Source: Oscillospiraceae bacterium (GTDB lineage: Bacteria; Bacillota; Clostridia; Oscillospirales; CAG-272). Taken from it: a DNA stretch of 8,494 bases. Position 1 is the stretch's first letter; the number at the start of each line of letters is the position of its first letter. Where the stretch lies: contig SVQJ01000040.1 in the NCBI GenBank assembly GCA_015065395.1, positions 1 through 8,494 of the forward strand, given 5' to 3'. Positions 4,604-8,494 of this stretch are shown here, piece after piece. The notes beneath the pieces were generated by a model, which was not told the DNA's origin, made no database searches, and saw nothing but the letters and a program-made list of their open reading frames with translations. The position numbers and the translations under genes are program-made.

Positions 4604-5449
4604 ATGATGCGTTCTGTTTTGGAAAAATTTAATATAGATAGCTTTGCATATCTTCCTGCATCTCTTTGCCGCAGTGCCAATATGCGCCTTTTTTCTGCCT
4701 TGCCCTCCCTTGAGGAGCTGAATGTTGTGTTCATGCTGTTTCCATATTATTGCGGAGACTGCAGAAATGCCATATCCAGATATGCGGCTGTGCATGATTA
4801 TCATTTCTTTGCAAAAGAGGTTTTTCTCTCTCTTGAAGAGTATACGAAAAGCAAATATCCGGGTGCTTTCGCAAAGGGCTTTTCGGATCATTCTCCCTTT
4901 GGGGAATGTCACGGCGCCGCAATGGCGGGTCTGGGGGTTCTTGGAAAAAACTCATTACTTATAAACGAAAGGTATTCTTCCTTTGTGTTTATCGGAGAAT
5001 TTATAGTTTCCCTTTCTCCAACGGAGCTGGAAGCAGAGGGAATACCTGCCGGTCAAGGCTTTGTACGGGAGTGCCCCGATTGCAAGCTTTGTGCCCGCTC
5101 TTGCCCTGCCGGGTGTATGGATGTCAAAGAGAGAACAAATTGTATAAGCGCCGTCACACAGAAAAAAGGTATTCTTTCTGAGGATGAAGCGGCCGCTTTG
5201 GTGAAGGGTGCAAGTATATGGGGATGCGATATGTGTCAGGATGCTTGCCCGTATACCAAGGCGGCACTGGAAAAGGGTACGATCTACACTCCCATTGGTT
5301 TTTTTAGGGATTCGTTTTTAGGAGAAAATGCCGTTGATTTAATAAAAGCCATGGATGATTCGGACTTTTCTCTCTATCCTTTTTCATGGAGGAAGAGGGA
5401 AGTTATAGATAGAAATATAGATATTATCGGGAAAGGAGAAAAAAAGTGA
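4604..5449 (+). CDS. Short QueG-family (epoxyqueuosine reductase-like) 4Fe-4S protein
   Basis: The 281-residue product has the QueG order of motifs: ISRYAAVHDYHFFAKE at 57-72, the loop SDHSPFGE with D95 at the position of the catalytic aspartate, AGLGVLGKNSLLI at 108-120, then ferredoxin-like clusters with C157, C160, C163, C167-P, the NCISAVTQKKG segment (C180) and C208-x-x-C211-x-x-x-C215-P. QueG reduces epoxyqueuosine to queuosine in tRNA using cobalamin and two 4Fe-4S clusters. This protein is shorter than classical QueG (about 310-380 residues) and has no C-terminal HEAT-like region. The usual 'ER-x-x-A-x-R-AGLG' stretch reads ECHGAAMAGLG, so it may be a divergent paralogue with another role; no symbol is assigned. 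The ATG has AGGAG 7 bases upstream. The gene overlaps addB. Confidence 0.8.
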   Translation: MMRSVLEKFNIDSFAYLPASLCRSANMRLFSALPSLEELNVVFMLFPYYCGDCRNAISRYAAVHDYHFFAKEVFLSLEEYTKSKYPGAFAKGFSDHSPFGECHGAAMAGLGVLGKNSLLINERYSSFVFIGEFIVSLSPTELEAEGIPAGQGFVRECPDCKLCARSCPAGCMDVKERTNCISAVTQKKGILSEDEAAALVKGASIWGCDMCQDACPYTKAALEKGTIYTPIGFFRDSFLGENAVDLIKAMDDSDFSLYPFSWRKREVIDRNIDIIGKGEKK

Positions 5450-8400
5450 TAGAATTTGTTTTTTCAAGAGAACAGAAGGCAAAAACGAATTATGTTATAG
5501 AAAAAATGAAATCGGCACTTGCTCTTGGTAAAAAGGTTATTCTCATAATTCCCGAGCATCAGGCATTACAATGGGATACTGTTTGCGCCAAAAGCTTTCC
5601 GAAGCGAGATGCTTTGAGGATGGAAACTTTAAGCTTTACCCGTCTTGCAGACAGCGTTTTCCGCCGCTTCGGCGGAAGTGCAAAAAGATATGTAACCAAG
5701 GCTGAAAAAGCGCTTCTCATGTGGAGCGCGGTGAACAGCGTAAAACATGAGCTTTCCACGCTCAAAGATCCTGACAGCAGATATATAGATCTTATAAATC
5801 ATGCAGTCAGCGAGCTGAAGCTGTACGGGGTTTCTCCTGAGGAGCTTGCCCTTTGTGCTGAGAGGGTAGAAGGGGAAAAGGGGACTTTATCCTTCAAAAT
5901 GAAGGATCTCGCGCTCATCTATGCCGCATATAATGCGCTTCTCCATGCATCCTTTGATGACCCTGAGGAAACGCTGGACGCTCTTTCAAAATGTCTTTGC
6001 GAGAATACGTATTTTGAGAATACTGAGGTCTTTATTGATTCGTTTTATACTCTTACCCCGAAGGAGCTTCGTGTGGTGAGGGAAATATTCAAGGGTGCCG
6101 ATACGACCCTTATAACCTTTGCATATTCCAGAGAGGACAGAGAGCTTCCTCATATACAGCATATTCACGATTATATGAAGCGACTTTTCCGTGTTGCCGC
6201 CTCCTGCGGCTTAGAGGTGCGGGAAACGGATATAGACGGCGAGCGAAGAGAGGAGTTTTCAAAGATAAAAAGAGATCTGTGGAATTTTTCTGCAGAAAGC
6301 TTTTTTGAGGAGACCGACGCTTTAACGTTCATAGACTGTGCCGACAGGCATGATGAGGCTATCCTTGCGGGAGCGAGGATAAAGGAGCTTGTTTCGGGCG
6401 GAGCCCGTTTTGGTGATATTGCCTGTGTTGCGGCAAATTTTGATAATTTGCGCGGGATCACGGATATAGAGCTTGAAAAGCAGGGGATCCCTGTTTATGT
6501 TTCAGGCAGAACTCCCGTTTCAAGCCAGGGAGCCTTGCGCCTGCTTTTTTCTGCACTTTCTGTGATCGGCTATGGTTGGAGGAGAGAGGATCTGGTGCTT
6601 TGTGCCAGAACGGGCCTTTGCTCTCTCACACCCGATGAAGCCGATGCCTTTGAAGCTTATACGGAAAAATGGCAGCTGAGAGGCAGAAAAATGTTCATGT
6701 CTGATGTGCAGTGGCACATGAATCCAGACGGCTATACGGAAGAAATGACATCCTGGGGAGAAAGGATGCTTACTCTTGCCAACGGTGCAAAGAAAAAGCT
6801 CATTTCCCCCATTGAAGCTTTAGAGGAAGCTTTCCCCTGTACTATGAAAGAAGCGGCGGAGGCGGCATTCAGACTCCTTTGCGATTTTGATGTTTACGGC
6901 TCTTTGGTGAGCGAAACGGCGGCTCTTGAAACAGCGGGAGATCTATCAAAGGCGCAGGAAAAGTCCCAGGTTTGGAACGCTGTTCTTCAGGTGCTTGACT
7001 GTGCTGCCCTGACTGTTCCAGGAGAGGTTGTTGATGCAAAACGGTTTGCAGCCCTTCTTCGAAAGATAGCGGAGACGCTTTCCATAGGCACTATTCCCGA
7101 CGGAATAGACAGAGTTGCACTGGGAAGTGTTGAAGGTGTGCGCCTTGACAATGTGAAGCATCTCCTTATCCTTGGTGCGAGATCCGGAGAGTTTCCCCGT
7201 GTTCCCAAGGATGACGGATATTTTAATGACAGTGACCGTAGAATAATGAGGAAAGCCGGAATTGAGCTTTCTCCCGATACCATTTCTCAAAGGAACGAGG
7301 AGCTTTTCCGTTTTTGTGAGGCGGCAGGCTCACCTGAGGAAACCTTGACGGTATTTATCCCTCGCAGCGGAGAGCTTTCGTCGCCTTCCCTTGGCGCAGT
7401 TCGTCTGATGAAGCTTTTTCCGAGGGCAAGGTACTATGACTTCACCTGTCCTGAGGCTGAAAAAATAATCAGAACATACGGAAATTCTCTTGCCGATTTC
7501 AGCGAAGGCTCCCTTTCAGCGGTGGCTGAAAAGGTGGATGGCGAGGTATTGGAAAAACTTTTCGATAAGGACATAACTCTTTCTCAGTCAAAGATAGAGT
7601 GCTTTAATTCCTGTGCCTTCAAATATTATTGTGAGCACGTGCTGGGGCTTGATGACGGCTCCCGTGCTGAGGTCAAGCCGTCAAACGTGGGCACCTTCGT
7701 TCATTGGGTGCTGGAAAACTTTATGAAGGAGGCAAGGGACGAGGGGTTTCCGCTTTCCGAGGAAAGCATAAGGGAAAAGGAAGATCGCCTGATCCGGGAG
7801 TACAGGAAAAAGATAGCCCCGGAGGGAGAGAGCGGCTATATCGATTATATATTTGACCGGATCGGGAAAAGTATAGATCTGTTTTTGCATTCCCTAAACG
7901 AGGAATTTGCACAGAGTAGCTTTATCCCCCACAGCTTTGAGCTTCGGGTGGGCTTTTCGTCGGATCTTCCCGTTGCTCCCATTCATCTTGAAAACGGTCA
8001 CGATCTTCGGGTTCGCGGTATCGTGGACAGACTGGATGTATACAGGGAAAATGGAACGGTGTATATACGTGTTGCTGATTACAAAACGGGTGCCAAGACC
8101 TTTTCCCTCACCGATGTTATGAGGGGAAAGAATATCCAGCTTCTTTTGTATTTGTTTTCTCTTTGCAATATGCCGAAGGATTGCGCCTTTTACAGTTCTC
8201 TTGCTCCAAACGGTGAAAAAATCTCTCCTGCAGGCGCTGTGTATTTCAGCGCGCGTCCCGGTGATATTCAATCGGACAATATGCTTGTCGATGAAAATGC
8301 AGAAAAATATGCTCTTGACAGCATCTCCAGAAGCGGTATAGTTCTGGGAGATCGGGATATTATCCGTGCCATGGATAGGGAAATATCGGGTAAATATGCA

Positions 8401-8494
8401 CCTGTCTCCATTGGTGCCAAGGATAAATTGAAGGGAAGCTTTGCCGAGGATGAAAGGGCTTTCTTTCAAATAGAGGACACACTTAATGAGTTTT
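5446..8494 (+). CDS. addB: ATP-dependent nuclease subunit AddB, 3' end beyond window
   Basis: An uninterrupted frame of 1016 codons runs from GTG at 5446 past the window end; Bacillus AddB has about 1166 residues, so roughly the last 100-150 are missing. AddB pairs with AddA to process double-strand breaks for recombination, providing Chi recognition and one nuclease domain. Family motifs: IIPEHQALQWD at 29-39, LSFTRLADSVFRRFGG at 57-72, VFIDSFYTLTPKELRV at 195-210, HLLILGARSGEFPR at 572-585, ECFNSCAFKYY at 718-728 with C723 as first iron-sulfur cysteine, and a RecB-type nuclease with H753 (GTFVH), D861 (RGIVDRLD), D878-Y-K880 and Q898-LLLYL. The last three cluster cysteines would lie beyond the window. 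The N-terminal Walker A reads SREQKAKT, lacking its glycines. GTG overlaps the upstream TGA as GTGA, with AAAGGAG before it, indicating translational coupling. Confidence 0.92.
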   Translation, partial: MIEFVFSREQKAKTNYVIEKMKSALALGKKVILIIPEHQALQWDTVCAKSFPKRDALRMETLSFTRLADSVFRRFGGSAKRYVTKAEKALLMWSAVNSVKHELSTLKDPDSRYIDLINHAVSELKLYGVSPEELALCAERVEGEKGTLSFKMKDLALIYAAYNALLHASFDDPEETLDALSKCLCENTYFENTEVFIDSFYTLTPKELRVVREIFKGADTTLITFAYSREDRELPHIQHIHDYMKRLFRVAASCGLEVRETDIDGERREEFSKIKRDLWNFSAESFFEETDALTFIDCADRHDEAILAGARIKELVSGGARFGDIACVAANFDNLRGITDIELEKQGIPVYVSGRTPVSSQGALRLLFSALSVIGYGWRREDLVLCARTGLCSLTPDEADAFEAYTEKWQLRGRKMFMSDVQWHMNPDGYTEEMTSWGERMLTLANGAKKKLISPIEALEEAFPCTMKEAAEAAFRLLCDFDVYGSLVSETAALETAGDLSKAQEKSQVWNAVLQVLDCAALTVPGEVVDAKRFAALLRKIAETLSIGTIPDGIDRVALGSVEGVRLDNVKHLLILGARSGEFPRVPKDDGYFNDSDRRIMRKAGIELSPDTISQRNEELFRFCEAAGSPEETLTVFIPRSGELSSPSLGAVRLMKLFPRARYYDFTCPEAEKIIRTYGNSLADFSEGSLSAVAEKVDGEVLEKLFDKDITLSQSKIECFNSCAFKYYCEHVLGLDDGSRAEVKPSNVGTFVHWVLENFMKEARDEGFPLSEESIREKEDRLIREYRKKIAPEGESGYIDYIFDRIGKSIDLFLHSLNEEFAQSSFIPHSFELRVGFSSDLPVAPIHLENGHDLRVRGIVDRLDVYRENGTVYIRVADYKTGAKTFSLTDVMRGKNIQLLLYLFSLCNMPKDCAFYSSLAPNGEKISPAGAVYFSARPGDIQSDNMLVDENAEKYALDSISRSGIVLGDRDIIRAMDREISGKYAPVSIGAKDKLKGSFAEDERAFFQIEDTLNEF

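Noticed and set aside
7894..8469. Minus-strand open frame of 191 codons within addB
   Set aside because: The plus frame is uninterrupted and carries the AddB nuclease motifs at the same place.

Overview
The window looks like a chromosomal segment of an anaerobic Firmicute, most likely a member of class Clostridia. The reasons are purine-rich Shine-Dalgarno sequences, sigma-A-type promoters (TTGAAA-17-TATAAT and TTGATT-17-TATAAT), an rsmG-noc gene pair, a Noc-type ParB protein and an AddB-type recombination nuclease. Most of it is housekeeping DNA. No transposase, phage, CRISPR or defence genes were found.

Layout. 1-269 is the 3' end of mnmE (tRNA modification GTPase). Its stop codon abuts that of a convergent gene (773-270, minus) for an unrecognised secreted, Asp/Asn-rich, C-terminally membrane-anchored protein. 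A short intergenic region leads to an RNHCP zinc-ribbon protein (864-1205), translationally coupled to rsmG (1213-1950). The usual order in Firmicutes is mnmE-mnmG-rsmG-noc, so mnmG has been displaced here by two accessory genes. Between rsmG and noc lies about 470 bp without a gene. It holds a highly structured palindromic element (about 1979-2230, with a 29-bp perfect inverted repeat inside a cloverleaf-like fold) and a second multi-helix segment (2258-2352). noc (2418-3266) ends in a terminator hairpin that also covers the stop codon of a convergent lipoprotein gene.

The minus-strand pair 4431-3862 (two-TM membrane protein resembling DUF6106) and 3802-3287 (lipoprotein) is probably one transcription unit from a strong promoter at 4503-4475. 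A 17-bp hairpin between the genes looks like an intrinsic terminator and also buries the Shine-Dalgarno of the lipoprotein gene. A divergent promoter (4543-4571) drives a short QueG-family iron-sulfur protein (4604-5449). That gene overlaps addB (5446 to the window end), whose nuclease domain is intact but whose Walker A motif is eroded.

No complete novel multi-gene system is visible. The most unusual signals are the structured element between rsmG and noc, the two RNA-level arrangements around the minus-strand operon, the Noc protein with Noc-type DNA-specificity residues but no membrane-targeting helix, and the degenerate ATP site of AddB.
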